DNA of 9,841 nt. It comes from Acidobacteriota bacterium. GTDB taxonomy: Bacteria > Acidobacteriota > Aminicenantia > UBA2199. The position numbers and the translations under genes are program-made. The stretch covers positions 1 to 9,841 of the forward strand of contig JAQUQF010000046.1 in assembly GCA_028749105.1 (NCBI GenBank), in the 5' to 3' direction. Below the pieces are notes generated by a model. That model did no database searches and was not told the origin of the DNA. It saw only the letters and a list, made by a program, of their open reading frames with translations. How positions within the stretch are numbered: position 1 is the first letter of the stretch; every line of letters starts with the position of its first letter. This document shows, piece after piece, positions 1-5,988 of this stretch.

Positions 1-1
1 T

Positions 2-223
2 TCCGACCGCAGGGACGGCAAGCTGGTCCACCTCGACGGCCTGAATTTCAGCCGCGCCTGGTGTTTTTATGGCCTCTCGTCCTTGAAAGGGTACGGCCAC
101 CTGCGCGCCGTCGCCGACGCCCACCTGCGCCATTCGCTGGCCGCGGTCACCGCCGGCAACTACGAGGGCGAACACTGGCTGGCCTCCTTCGCCCTCTACG
201 CCCTGGCCGCTGCCGGGGAATGA
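2..223 (+). CDS. DUF2891 family protein, C-terminal end (5' cut by window)
   Basis: This is the last 73 codons of a gene whose start lies before the window; the stop is TGA at 221-223. The reading frame gives the C-terminal signature I associate with DUF2891: a block HLDGLNFSRAWC near the start, a run of His and Ala residues (HLRAVADAHLRHSL), and the closing block NYEGEHWLASFALYAL. Members are soluble proteins of roughly 330-380 residues with an all-helical look, and their biochemical role is not established, so none is claimed. A different + frame (61-273) also opens here but runs past the real stop and looks like arginine/proline-rich shadow translation. The gene ends in front of a terminator hairpin, and the next gene is convergent on the other strand. 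I am sure of the family from memory of its signature, not from a search. Confidence 0.82.
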   Translation, partial: SDRRDGKLVHLDGLNFSRAWCFYGLSSLKGYGHLRAVADAHLRHSLAAVTAGNYEGEHWLASFALYALAAAGE

Positions 224-257
224 ACGCTCAACCAATGGGCGGGCCCGGGCGTTTTTT
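223..257 (+). terminator. Intrinsic terminator after the DUF2891 gene
   Basis: An outer stem pairs AACGCTC (223-229) with GGGCGTT (247-253), including one G-T pair. The loop holds a further GC-rich palindrome around 240-249. It runs directly into a T tract at 252-257 on the + strand. It starts on the last base of the stop codon of the DUF2891 gene. On the minus strand no T tract follows the stem, so it should act mainly on + transcripts, although the stem may also stabilise the 3' end of the convergent ABC operon. Confidence 0.7.
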
Positions 258-265
258 CTCGATTT

Positions 266-1033
266 TTACTTGATCAGGCGCTTTTTCATCAGGCGCACGC
301 CGATGAGGAAGGTGACGACTTCCAGGACGACGATCACCAGGAAATTGAAGAGCAGCCCCCGGGTGTAGTCGCCGTTGAAGATGGCGCGGGCGATGGCCAC
401 GGCATGGGTCAGGGGCATGAACTGCGCCAGGGTCTTCATCCAGCCCGGGAAGTTGTCCAGGGGGAAGAAGACGCCGGAGAAGAAGAGCATGGGCGTCATC
501 ACCAGCTCCGAGTAATAGCTGAAAAAATCGAAGTTGGGGGCGAACGAGGTGACGATCATGGCCAGCGAGCCGAAGAGGACGCCGACGAAGACCATGAGCA
601 GCACAAGCAGCAGCACGCTGATGATTGACACCGGCAGGATGCCCATGAAGATGGCCACGATCATCATCAGGCTGCCGCTGAACAGGCCGCGGAAGGCCGC
701 CCAGGCGATGTCGCCCGCCACCGCGTCCTCGGCCGACGCCGGCGTGGCGATCAGCGAGTCGTAGAGCTTCTCGTGGATCATCTTGACGAACGTGCCGTAC
801 ATGCACTCGAAGCTGGCGGTCATCATCACCGAGGTGATCAGCACGCCCGGGACCAGGAAATAGAGATAGGGCTTGCCGCCGAAATGGCCGATGTAGGCGC
901 CCATGCCGATGCCGAAGGTGATCAGATAGAAGAGCGGCTGGATCAGGCTGGCCAGAAACGTCGTCAGCACGAAGCGCTTGTAGGAGACCATGTTGCGCCA
1001 GAAGACGTAGAGGATGCGGTGGGAGAAGTTCAT
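266..1033 (-). CDS. ABC-2 type transporter permease (NodJ/DrrB-like)
   Basis: A 255-residue integral membrane protein of the ABC-2 permease family, the usual length for NodJ/DrrB-type subunits. It has a short basic N-terminus and about six hydrophobic segments (roughly residues 22-45, 56-76, 108-131, 136-162, 173-192 and 228-248). Family landmarks are the loop YDSLIATPAS (91-100) after the second membrane segment and FFSGVFFPLDNFPGW (184-198) near the fifth. It should pair with the ATPase encoded just upstream to form an exporter half-transporter in the inner membrane. The substrate (drug, lipid or polysaccharide) cannot be told. The ATG at 1033-1031 was chosen because it overlaps the ATPase stop in an ATGA, indicating translational coupling. 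A longer frame open to 1855 on this strand overlaps the ATPase gene and is arginine/proline-rich shadow, so it is not part of the protein. The C-terminus is basic (MKKRLIK). Confidence 0.92.
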   Translation of the reverse strand: MNFSHRILYVFWRNMVSYKRFVLTTFLASLIQPLFYLITFGIGMGAYIGHFGGKPYLYFLVPGVLITSVMMTASFECMYGTFVKMIHEKLYDSLIATPASAEDAVAGDIAWAAFRGLFSGSLMMIVAIFMGILPVSIISVLLLVLLMVFVGVLFGSLAMIVTSFAPNFDFFSYYSELVMTPMLFFSGVFFPLDNFPGWMKTLAQFMPLTHAVAIARAIFNGDYTRGLLFNFLVIVVLEVVTFLIGVRLMKKRLIK

Positions 1034-1947
1034 TCGATCAGCCCCCTGCCGGTCAGCTTCAGGAAGACGTCCTCGAGCGACGCCGGGCGGTGCACGGTGG
1101 CGGGCAGGTCGAGCTCCAGCACTTTCTTCATCAGCGCCCGGCCGTCGTCGCTGTACAGGTACAGGGTGTCGCCCACGCGCTCGTGGCCGCGGGCCAGGGG
1201 GGCGAGCTCCGCCAGCAGCCGTTCGTCCTGGTCGGGAGCGGCGCGGATCTCGGCGACTTCGCGGCCGATCTCCTCTGCGATGAGCCGGGCCGGCACCCCC
1301 TCCTTCAGGATGCGCCCCTGGTGCATGATCACGATGCGGTCGCAGAGCTGCTGCGCCTCCTCCATGTACTGGGTGGTCAGGACGAGGGTGGTCCCCTGGC
1401 CCTTCAGCTGCCGCAGCCGCTGCCAGATCAGGTGCCGGGCCTGCGGGTCCAGGCCGGTGGTCGGCTCGTCGGCGATAATGATCCGCGGCTGGTTGAGCAG
1501 GGCGCGGGCGATGAGCAGGCGGCGCTTCATGCCGGTGGAGAGCTGGTCGATCCGGCTGTCGCGCTTTTTCTCGAGCTCGACGAACTTCAGCAGCCCATCG
1601 ATGCGCCGCTGCGCCTCGGCGCGGGGGATGGCGAAGAAATGGGCGTGGACCTGGAGGTTTTCCCGGACGGTGAGGTCGTTGTCCAGGGTGATCTCCTGGG
1701 GAATGACGCCGGTCTGCTGCTTGACGGCCCGGTTGTCGACGTGGGCGGCCATGCCGCTGACGGTGAGCGTCCCCGAGGTTACGGGCGAGACGCAGTGGAT
1801 CATGCGCACGGTCGAGGTCTTGCCGGCGCCGTTCGGCCCCAGGAAGCCGAAGCATTCCCCCTCGCCGATCTCGAAGGAAATGCCGTCGACGGCCTTGAAA
1901 TTGCCGTAGCGCTTGCCGAGCTGGCGTGCGGTGATGATGGCTGCCAT
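1030..1947 (-). CDS. ABC transporter ATP-binding protein (DrrA/NodI-like)
   Basis: A 305-residue nucleotide-binding subunit of an ABC-2 exporter. The motifs are in order: Walker A GPNGAGKT (37-44), Q-loop Gln84 (VIPQ), signature LSTGM (136-140, in place of the commoner LSGGM), Walker B IIIADEP (156-162) with catalytic Glu161, D-loop GLDPQA (165-170). The switch position carries Gln193 (TTQYMEEA) in place of the usual His, as I recall for the DrrA drug-exporter branch. The C-terminal extension (about 225-305) ends with LEDVFLKLTGRGL, a typical ending for DrrA/NodI-like ATPases. It powers the permease encoded next, with which it shares a 4-nt ATGA overlap. The start at 1947 is the only ATG before the conserved N-terminus; there is no good Shine-Dalgarno sequence upstream, and the predicted 5' leader is only about 12 nt. 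Transcription probably starts from the divergent promoter region at 1966-1995. Confidence 0.94.
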   Translation of the reverse strand: MAAIITARQLGKRYGNFKAVDGISFEIGEGECFGFLGPNGAGKTSTVRMIHCVSPVTSGTLTVSGMAAHVDNRAVKQQTGVIPQEITLDNDLTVRENLQVHAHFFAIPRAEAQRRIDGLLKFVELEKKRDSRIDQLSTGMKRRLLIARALLNQPRIIIADEPTTGLDPQARHLIWQRLRQLKGQGTTLVLTTQYMEEAQQLCDRIVIMHQGRILKEGVPARLIAEEIGREVAEIRAAPDQDERLLAELAPLARGHERVGDTLYLYSDDGRALMKKVLELDLPATVHRPASLEDVFLKLTGRGLIE

Positions 1948-1965
1948 GGTGAGTGTCAAAGGCGC

Positions 1966-1995
1966 ATCATAGCAGATTCCGGGAGCCCGCCACAA
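1966..1995 (-). promoter_or_regulatory. Putative sigma-70-type promoter of the ABC exporter operon
   Basis: Read on the minus strand, TTGTGG (1995-1990), an 18-base spacer, then TATGAT (1971-1966). The -10 is one base off consensus; the -35 matches only TTG. Transcription would start near 1959, about 12 nt before the ATG. The -35 lies in the loop of the inverted repeat at 1976-2005, so a protein bound there would block it. Confidence 0.5.
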
Positions 1996-2005
1996 GCTCC
2001 GGAAT
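1976..2005. promoter_or_regulatory. Inverted repeat between divergent promoters (candidate operator)
   Basis: The left arm ATTCCGGGAGC (1976-1986) and right arm GCTCCGGAAT (1996-2005) are reverse complements apart from one extra G in the left arm; the 9-base centre is CCGCCACAA. The repeat overlaps the -35 and spacer of the minus-strand promoter, and its right arm ends on the first base of the plus-strand -35. It is upstream of both predicted transcription starts, so it would act as DNA rather than as an RNA hairpin. The regulator is not identifiable here. Confidence 0.5.
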
Positions 2006-2034
2006 TGATTTTTTCTCCGCCGCAGTGGTATGAT
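2005..2034 (+). promoter_or_regulatory. Putative sigma-70-type promoter of the DUF4388/TPR gene
   Basis: TTGATT (2005-2010), an 18-base spacer, and TATGAT (2029-2034). Seven bases beyond the -10 falls on the A of the ATG at 2041, so the transcript may be leaderless or nearly so. No Shine-Dalgarno-like purine run lies between the -10 and the ATG, which agrees with that reading. Confidence 0.55.
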
Positions 2035-2040
2035 GTGCGC

Positions 2041-3549
2041 ATGTACCACGATGTCGAGAAAGAACCGCTGCCCTTTTTCCTGCGCGAGGCCAACCTCAGG
2101 AAGTTCTCCGGCCACCTTTTCGTCTCGGCAAAGGACTTCCAGATCACCCTGAACCTTCTGGAGGGGAAGCTGGCCAACGGCATGAGCACGCGCAGCGACG
2201 AAACGCTCTCGGTGATCCTCCACGAGATGGGCGGGATCAGCGAGGAACAGTTCCATTTCCTCAGCGGACTGCACCAGTCCTCCGACGACCAGGTGGCGGG
2301 CATCCTTCTGGACCGCAATTTAGCCAAGAAGAAGGACATTTATTATGCGCGCATTTACCAGCTGCGGCGCATCGCCATCTCCACCTTCGCCCTGCAGCGG
2401 GGAAAATGGATCTTCACCGCCGGCGAGGCCGACCCGCCGCTGCGCGAGACCTTCGACATCCCCCTGGCCGGGATCCTGATCGAGGGGGCGCGGTCGGTCG
2501 ACCACATCGCGGTCTACGCCAGCCGCTGGTTGCATCGCGTTCCGCTCCTGTTCAAGGAGATCCCCATGGATGTCGAGATCTATTTCACCGACGCGGAGAG
2601 GGAATTCTACGCGGCGGTGCAGGACCAGGGCCGGCGCAGCTGCCAGGAACTCATCGCCAGGCTGAACCTGCCCCCCATCCTGTTCTGGCGCGGCCTGCTG
2701 GCCTTCCACCTGCTGGGGATCGTCGAGTTCGAGAAGGGCGAGGAAGCCCCCGACCTCTCCGGAGAGGCCGCTGCCGTGCAGGAGCCGGTTCCCGGACCGG
2801 AGGCCTGGCAGGATGCCGCGACGCGGAGCGGGCTGGCGCCGGATGAGGATCTTGTCGTTGACGCGGTGGAGGCGACCGTTCCCGGAGTGCTGCGTGAAGA
2901 GGATATCGTGATCGCGCCACCGGTCCAGGCGCCGGCCGAAGAAGAGCCGTTGCGCGGAGCCGAATGGATCATCCAGGAAGAACAGGACGAGCCCGGAGCG
3001 GAATCCTTCATCGCGCTTCAGGTCGACCCGGAGCTCCAGGCCGGAGCGCAGCAGCCGGCCGGGCCGGAGAACCCCGCTGGGCATCCTCTCGGGGAATTTG
3101 CGCCGGTGGCCGCCCCCCCCTCCCTGCGCATGGCCAACGCCGACCACGAAAAAGCCTGGGATCTGCTGCTGCAGGCCAAGGAGCGCTACGAGAAGCACGA
3201 GTACGCCAAGGCCATCCCGCTCCTCAAGAAAGCGATCAAGCTGGAGCCGGGCCAGGGGGATTTTTATTACCTGCTGGGCATTTGCCAGGGAGAAAACGAG
3301 CTCACCAGCAACGATGCCGAGATCAATCTGAAGAAGGCCATCGAGCTCAAGTCATGGAGCGCCGATCCGGTCTATGCCCTCGGTGTCCTGTATCGCGGCC
3401 AGGGGAAAGCAAAGCTTGCCGAACGCTGCTTCCAGCGGGTAAAGGAGATCGCCTACGAGCATACGGGGGCCAGCCGCGCCCTGGTCGACCTGCGCCGGCA
3501 AAAGGCGTCGGGAAAACCCTTCCACCCGGCGCCGAAAAAGAAGCCCTAG
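2041..3549 (+). CDS. DUF4388 domain protein with winged-helix-like region and C-terminal TPRs
   Basis: A 502-residue soluble protein in three parts. Residues about 10-165 look like a DUF4388 (PatA N-terminal-like) domain, with the block FSGHLFVSAKDFQITLNLLE and then a Gly-Lys turn. Residues about 181-231 (FTDAEREFYAA to LLGIVEF) look like the small winged-helix region that often follows it. Residues about 235-362 form a low-complexity linker rich in Glu, Pro and Ala, probably disordered. Residues about 366-485 contain three TPR-like helix pairs (AWDLLLQAKERYEKHEYAKA, then DFYYLLGICQGENE, then PVYALGVLYRGQGKAKLAE), followed by a basic tail. Such proteins are usually signalling or assembly adaptors; no catalytic motif is visible. 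The ATG at 2041 is preferred over the frame's much longer upstream opening because that part is antisense to the ABC ATPase and precedes the promoter. A GTG at 2035 is a possible alternative. An eight-C run sits at 3113-3120 in the linker. Confidence 0.82.
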   Translation: MYHDVEKEPLPFFLREANLRKFSGHLFVSAKDFQITLNLLEGKLANGMSTRSDETLSVILHEMGGISEEQFHFLSGLHQSSDDQVAGILLDRNLAKKKDIYYARIYQLRRIAISTFALQRGKWIFTAGEADPPLRETFDIPLAGILIEGARSVDHIAVYASRWLHRVPLLFKEIPMDVEIYFTDAEREFYAAVQDQGRRSCQELIARLNLPPILFWRGLLAFHLLGIVEFEKGEEAPDLSGEAAAVQEPVPGPEAWQDAATRSGLAPDEDLVVDAVEATVPGVLREEDIVIAPPVQAPAEEEPLRGAEWIIQEEQDEPGAESFIALQVDPELQAGAQQPAGPENPAGHPLGEFAPVAAPPSLRMANADHEKAWDLLLQAKERYEKHEYAKAIPLLKKAIKLEPGQGDFYYLLGICQGENELTSNDAEINLKKAIELKSWSADPVYALGVLYRGQGKAKLAERCFQRVKEIAYEHTGASRALVDLRRQKASGKPFHPAPKKKP

Positions 3550-3559
3550 CCGCCGCGGC

Positions 3560-4420
3560 TTACAGGTCTTCGTAGGCGAGGGCGAACGTGTCGCCCTGGC
3601 TCAGGTCACCGGTTTTTAGCCCCTTGGTGAACCAGCGCACGCGCTGTTCCGATGTGCCGTGGGTGAAGGCGTCGGGGACGACGTACCCCTGCTGCTGCTT
3701 CATGATGCGGTCGTCGCCCACCGATGAGGCGGCATTCAGCCCCTCCTCGATGTCGCCCTGCTCCAGCAAGCCCTTCATCCTCTGGGCATGGTGGGCCCAG
3801 ACGCCGGCCAGAAAATCGGCCTGCAGCTCCAGGCGCACCAGCAGGCGATTGGCCTCCTCCTGGCTCGAGCTTTGCTGCATGCGGGCGTTGGCTTGCTGCA
3901 TGACGCCAAGCAGGTTTTGCACGTGGTGACCCACTTCGTGGGCGATGACGTAGGCCCAGGCGAAGTCGCCGCGCGCTCCCAGTTTTTTCTGCATCTCCTG
4001 GAAGAACCCCAGGTCGATGTAGACCTTTTCGTCGCCCGAGCAATAAAAAGGGCCGGTGGCCGACTGGGCATAGCCGCAGGCCGAATCGGTGGCGTTGGTG
4101 AACAGGACCAGCTTGGGTTCACGGTACTGTTCTCCCCCCTGGCTGAGGATCTCGTTCCAGACATCTTCGGTGTCGGCCAGGATCACGCCGACGAATTCGC
4201 CCATCTCCTTGTCCTCCTGGGACAGGGCCTGCGCCTGCTGCGGACCCGCCGGCTGCGATGTCGGCAGGTTCTGCATCACATCCTGGGGGTTGCCGCCAAG
4301 CAGCAGGACGATCACGGCCAGGGCGATGGCGCCCAGTCCGCCGCCCACGGCCACCTGCCGCCCGCTTATGCCCCGGCGGTCCTCGACGTTATCGCTTTGC
4401 CTTCTTCCTTTCCACAGCAT
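3560..4420 (-). CDS. ypfJ: KPN_02809/YpfJ-family neutral zinc metallopeptidase
   Basis: A 286-residue membrane-anchored protein of the Zn_peptidase (YpfJ, KPN_02809) family, close to the family's usual 280-300. The N-terminus is short and charged (to about 20), followed by one membrane segment (about 24-42) and a Gln/Pro/Ser-rich linker (50-68); the rest should face the periplasm. The zinc site is HEVGHH (161-166), with Glu162 as likely catalyst and His161/His165 as ligands. A third ligand is plausibly Glu198 in LELQADFLAGVWAHH. Cys115 and Cys127 (ACGYA and FYCSG) are the family's conserved pair and could form a disulphide. The start is set by AAGGAG at 4433-4428, seven bases from the ATG. 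The physiological substrate of this family is not known to me. The gene converges on the DUF4388/TPR gene with only 10 bases between stops. No clear promoter is seen in 4421-4480, just downstream of the small gene's terminator. Confidence 0.93.
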   Translation of the reverse strand: MLWKGRRQSDNVEDRRGISGRQVAVGGGLGAIALAVIVLLLGGNPQDVMQNLPTSQPAGPQQAQALSQEDKEMGEFVGVILADTEDVWNEILSQGGEQYREPKLVLFTNATDSACGYAQSATGPFYCSGDEKVYIDLGFFQEMQKKLGARGDFAWAYVIAHEVGHHVQNLLGVMQQANARMQQSSSQEEANRLLVRLELQADFLAGVWAHHAQRMKGLLEQGDIEEGLNAASSVGDDRIMKQQQGYVVPDAFTHGTSEQRVRWFTKGLKTGDLSQGDTFALAYEDL

Positions 4421-4470
4421 GGTGTTTCTCCTTGGGAATTTTTATCAATCCGGATTCCGCTCTTTATGAT

Positions 4471-4504
4471 GGCTGAAAAGAAAGGGCGGCCCGCGCCGCC
4501 CCTT
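4471..4504 (-). terminator. Intrinsic terminator of the small glycine-rich gene
   Basis: On the minus strand, a stem of about 10 bp pairs AAGGGGCGGC (4504-4495) with GCCGCCCTTT (4490-4481), one G-T pair included, around a 4-base loop. It runs into the U-rich tract TTTCTTTT (4483-4476). It begins eight bases beyond the stop at 4513 and separates the small gene from the metallopeptidase gene. Confidence 0.8.
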
Positions 4505-4512
4505 GTGTGAGC

Positions 4513-4797
4513 CTACTTGCCGAGGGCTTTCTTGATGGCGCCGACAATGGCCATCAGCACGCCGCCGCCCACGCCGCCGCTGAGCACGCTGGCGATGATG
4601 CCGCTCAGGTCCAGTCCGCCGCCGCTGGCCGCGGCCGGGGCCATTCCCAGCAGGCCGAGCAGCTGGCCGCCGATGCCGCCGCCCAGGATGCCGACGATGG
4701 AGTTGCCGATGGTGCCCAGGGAAAGCTTCTTCATCAGGGCGCCCGCGCCGTTGCCGCCGAGTGCGCCGCTGATCAACTGAATGATGATGTTTACCAT
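4513..4797 (-). CDS. Small glycine-rich hydrophobic protein
   Basis: A 94-residue protein, 26 of them glycine by my count, with two hydrophobic stretches rich in small residues: about 30-52 (TIGNSIVGILGGGIGGQLLG) and about 66-87 (GIIASVLSGGVGGGVLMAIV). The repeated small-residue spacing resembles glycine-zipper packing in membrane or amphiphilic helices. The ends are Lys-tipped (MKKL at 22-25, IKKALGK at the C-terminus). I recognise the general type as a widespread uncharacterised small protein but cannot name a function. The ATG at 4797 is supported by AGGAGG at 4810-4805, seven bases upstream, and by a promoter whose start falls near 4813. An in-frame ATG at 4823-4821 lies before that transcription start and overlaps the -10, so it is excluded. 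The gene has its own promoter and terminator, so it is probably monocistronic and well expressed. Being so simple in composition, homology searches may be misleading. Confidence 0.8.
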   Translation of the reverse strand: MVNIIIQLISGALGGNGAGALMKKLSLGTIGNSIVGILGGGIGGQLLGLLGMAPAAASGGGLDLSGIIASVLSGGVGGGVLMAIVGAIKKALGK

Positions 4798-4804
4798 GAT
4801 GAAT

Positions 4805-4848
4805 CCTCCTGATAACGCCATTATGGACCGGAGATATTGTCAAGTCAA
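4805..4848 (-). promoter_or_regulatory. Strong sigma-70-type promoter and Shine-Dalgarno of the glycine-rich gene
   Basis: On the minus strand, TTGACT (4848-4843), a 17-base spacer and CATAAT (4825-4820), each one base off consensus. The predicted start near 4813 leaves a leader of about 16 nt that contains the full AGGAGG (4810-4805). This is the best promoter/ribosome-site combination in the window. Confidence 0.75.
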
Positions 4849-4911
4849 CACGCCGGCCGATTTTTTTAGCGCGATCGCCGGGTAGCCGGTTGGCACGCTT
4901 ATTCAGCGGCA

Positions 4912-4940
4912 TTGAATTCCCCGGCAACATGTGGTATTTA
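4912..4940 (+). promoter_or_regulatory. Promoter of the first FHA-GGDEF gene
   Basis: TTGAAT (4912-4917), a 17-base spacer and TATTTA (4935-4940), with a TG one base before the -10 (extended -10 type). The predicted start near 4947 is 12 nt before the ATG at 4959. The same arrangement recurs at 5938-5966 in front of the second copy, which supports it. Confidence 0.6.
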
Positions 4941-4958
4941 GTCATCAGGCATGGAGTG

Positions 4959-5897
4959 ATGAGCGATCCATACGAAAAGACCATATGCGACGTGAAGGCT
5001 GTCTCTTCTCCAAGAGCCGAGTTCAAGGCTGAACAGGCGATCATCCTGACCGTCATCGCCGGCAGCGACACCGACTTCGGCAAGCATTTCGTTCTGGAGA
5101 GGAAGCGCACGGCGATCGGCCGCGAAAAGGTCAATGACATCGTCCTCAACGACGGCAAGGTCAGCAAGGCCCATTGCGAAGTCTCGGTGATCCGCAGCCA
5201 GAGCGGCGTCGAGCAGATCAACATCCTGGATCTGGACTCGACCAACGGCACGTTCGTCAACGGCGATCCCGTCGTCCAGACCGTGCTGAAGGCCGGGGAC
5301 AAGATCCAGGCGGGTGGGACCATCCTGCAGCTGAGCTACAGCGACGAGATCGAGCGCGAGTACCATGCCAAGCTGTTCGACTTCGCCGCCCACGATGCCC
5401 TGACCGGGCTGTACAACAAACGCTTCATCATCAACGAGATGGAGAACCACTGCCGCATCGCCCGGCGCAGTGACCGCGCCTTCAGCATCATCCTGATCGA
5501 CATCGACGACTTCAAGCAGATCAACGACCGCTTCGGCCACCTGGCAGGGGACGAGTACTTGAAACTTCTGGCGGTGCTGATCCGCAGCACGCTGCGCGAC
5601 CAGGATATCGCCGGCCGCATCGGCGGCGAGGAGTTCCTGGTCATCCTGCCGGAGACGACCGTCGACGGCGCCCTGCAGCTCGGGGTGCGCATGCGCCTGG
5701 CCGTGCAGGAATTCGTCCTGCCCCATCAGAACTCCGAGATTCGCACGACCATCAGCGCCGGCGTCTGCCAGTATGAAAAAGGCCTCAAGGACACCCGGGA
5801 GTTCCTGGAACTGGCCGACCAGGCCCTGTACGAGGCCAAGAAGTCGGGGAAGAACAAGGTGATGCGCATCTCCATCGACGAGCGCGCCGAAGAGTGA
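4959..5897 (+). CDS. FHA domain diguanylate cyclase (GGDEF), copy 1
   Basis: A 312-residue cytoplasmic protein that should make cyclic di-GMP from two GTP. The FHA domain spans about 28-127: Gly54-Arg55, SKAHC (69-73) and STNGTFVNG (94-102) form the phosphothreonine pocket. The GGDEF domain spans about 145-305: DIDDFK (181-186) holds metal-binding aspartates and GGEEF (222-226) is an active-type signature. RDQD (213-216), five residues upstream, is a complete inhibitory site for product feedback. The N-terminus MSDPYEKTICD has Thr8 with Asp at +3, a possible self-ligand for the FHA domain. The start at 4959 is chosen by alignment to copy 2 and by the promoter; the frame is open from 4890, but that precedes the promoter. 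The ribosome site is poor: GGAG at 4953-4956 is only two bases from the ATG. FHA control suggests an unseen Ser/Thr kinase elsewhere. No terminator follows, so reading into copy 2 is possible. Confidence 0.93.
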   Translation: MSDPYEKTICDVKAVSSPRAEFKAEQAIILTVIAGSDTDFGKHFVLERKRTAIGREKVNDIVLNDGKVSKAHCEVSVIRSQSGVEQINILDLDSTNGTFVNGDPVVQTVLKAGDKIQAGGTILQLSYSDEIEREYHAKLFDFAAHDALTGLYNKRFIINEMENHCRIARRSDRAFSIILIDIDDFKQINDRFGHLAGDEYLKLLAVLIRSTLRDQDIAGRIGGEEFLVILPETTVDGALQLGVRMRLAVQEFVLPHQNSEIRTTISAGVCQYEKGLKDTREFLELADQALYEAKKSGKNKVMRISIDERAEE

Positions 5898-5937
5898 TCT
5901 GCGGCCGCTTGTGGACCGAGTCGGGCGGGGCGTGGCA

Positions 5938-5966
5938 TTGAATTTTCCCGAAACCTGTGATACGGT
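5938..5966 (+). promoter_or_regulatory. Promoter of the second FHA-GGDEF gene
   Basis: TTGAAT (5938-5943), a 17-base spacer and TACGGT (5961-5966), with TGA just before the -10, giving an extended -10. The -35, the spacing and the TG are conserved from copy 1, while the -10 hexamer has drifted. The predicted start near 5973 is about 16 nt before the ATG at 5989. Confidence 0.55.
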
Positions 5967-5988
5967 TCCCGTCGGGGGCTAGGAATCC

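Noticed and set aside
1034..1855. N-terminal extension of the permease frame into the ATPase gene
   Set aside because: The extension is Arg/Pro/His-rich out-of-frame translation of the ATPase. The ATGA overlap at 1033-1030 and the permease start MNFSHR give a normal-length protein.
1090..2040. Extension of the DUF4388/TPR frame upstream of 2041
   Set aside because: It is antisense to the ABC ATPase and lies upstream of the promoter at 2005-2034.
4851..4868. GGCCG palindrome followed by seven T as a + strand terminator
   Set aside because: The palindrome has no loop and no + strand gene ends in front of it; it lies between two divergent promoters.
4889..4912. TGGCAC-like sigma-54 promoter at about 4890
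   Set aside because: The distance from GG to the nearest GC is 12 bases instead of 10, and no TTGC follows.
4890..4958. Earlier ATG for the first FHA-GGDEF gene
   Set aside because: It precedes the promoter shared with copy 2, and copy 2 begins at the residue matching 4959.
5901..5908. GCGGCCGC palindrome after the first FHA-GGDEF gene as a terminator
   Set aside because: It is only eight bases with no loop and no T tract; it is a chance feature of GC-rich DNA. GCGATCGC near 4871 was dismissed for the same reason.
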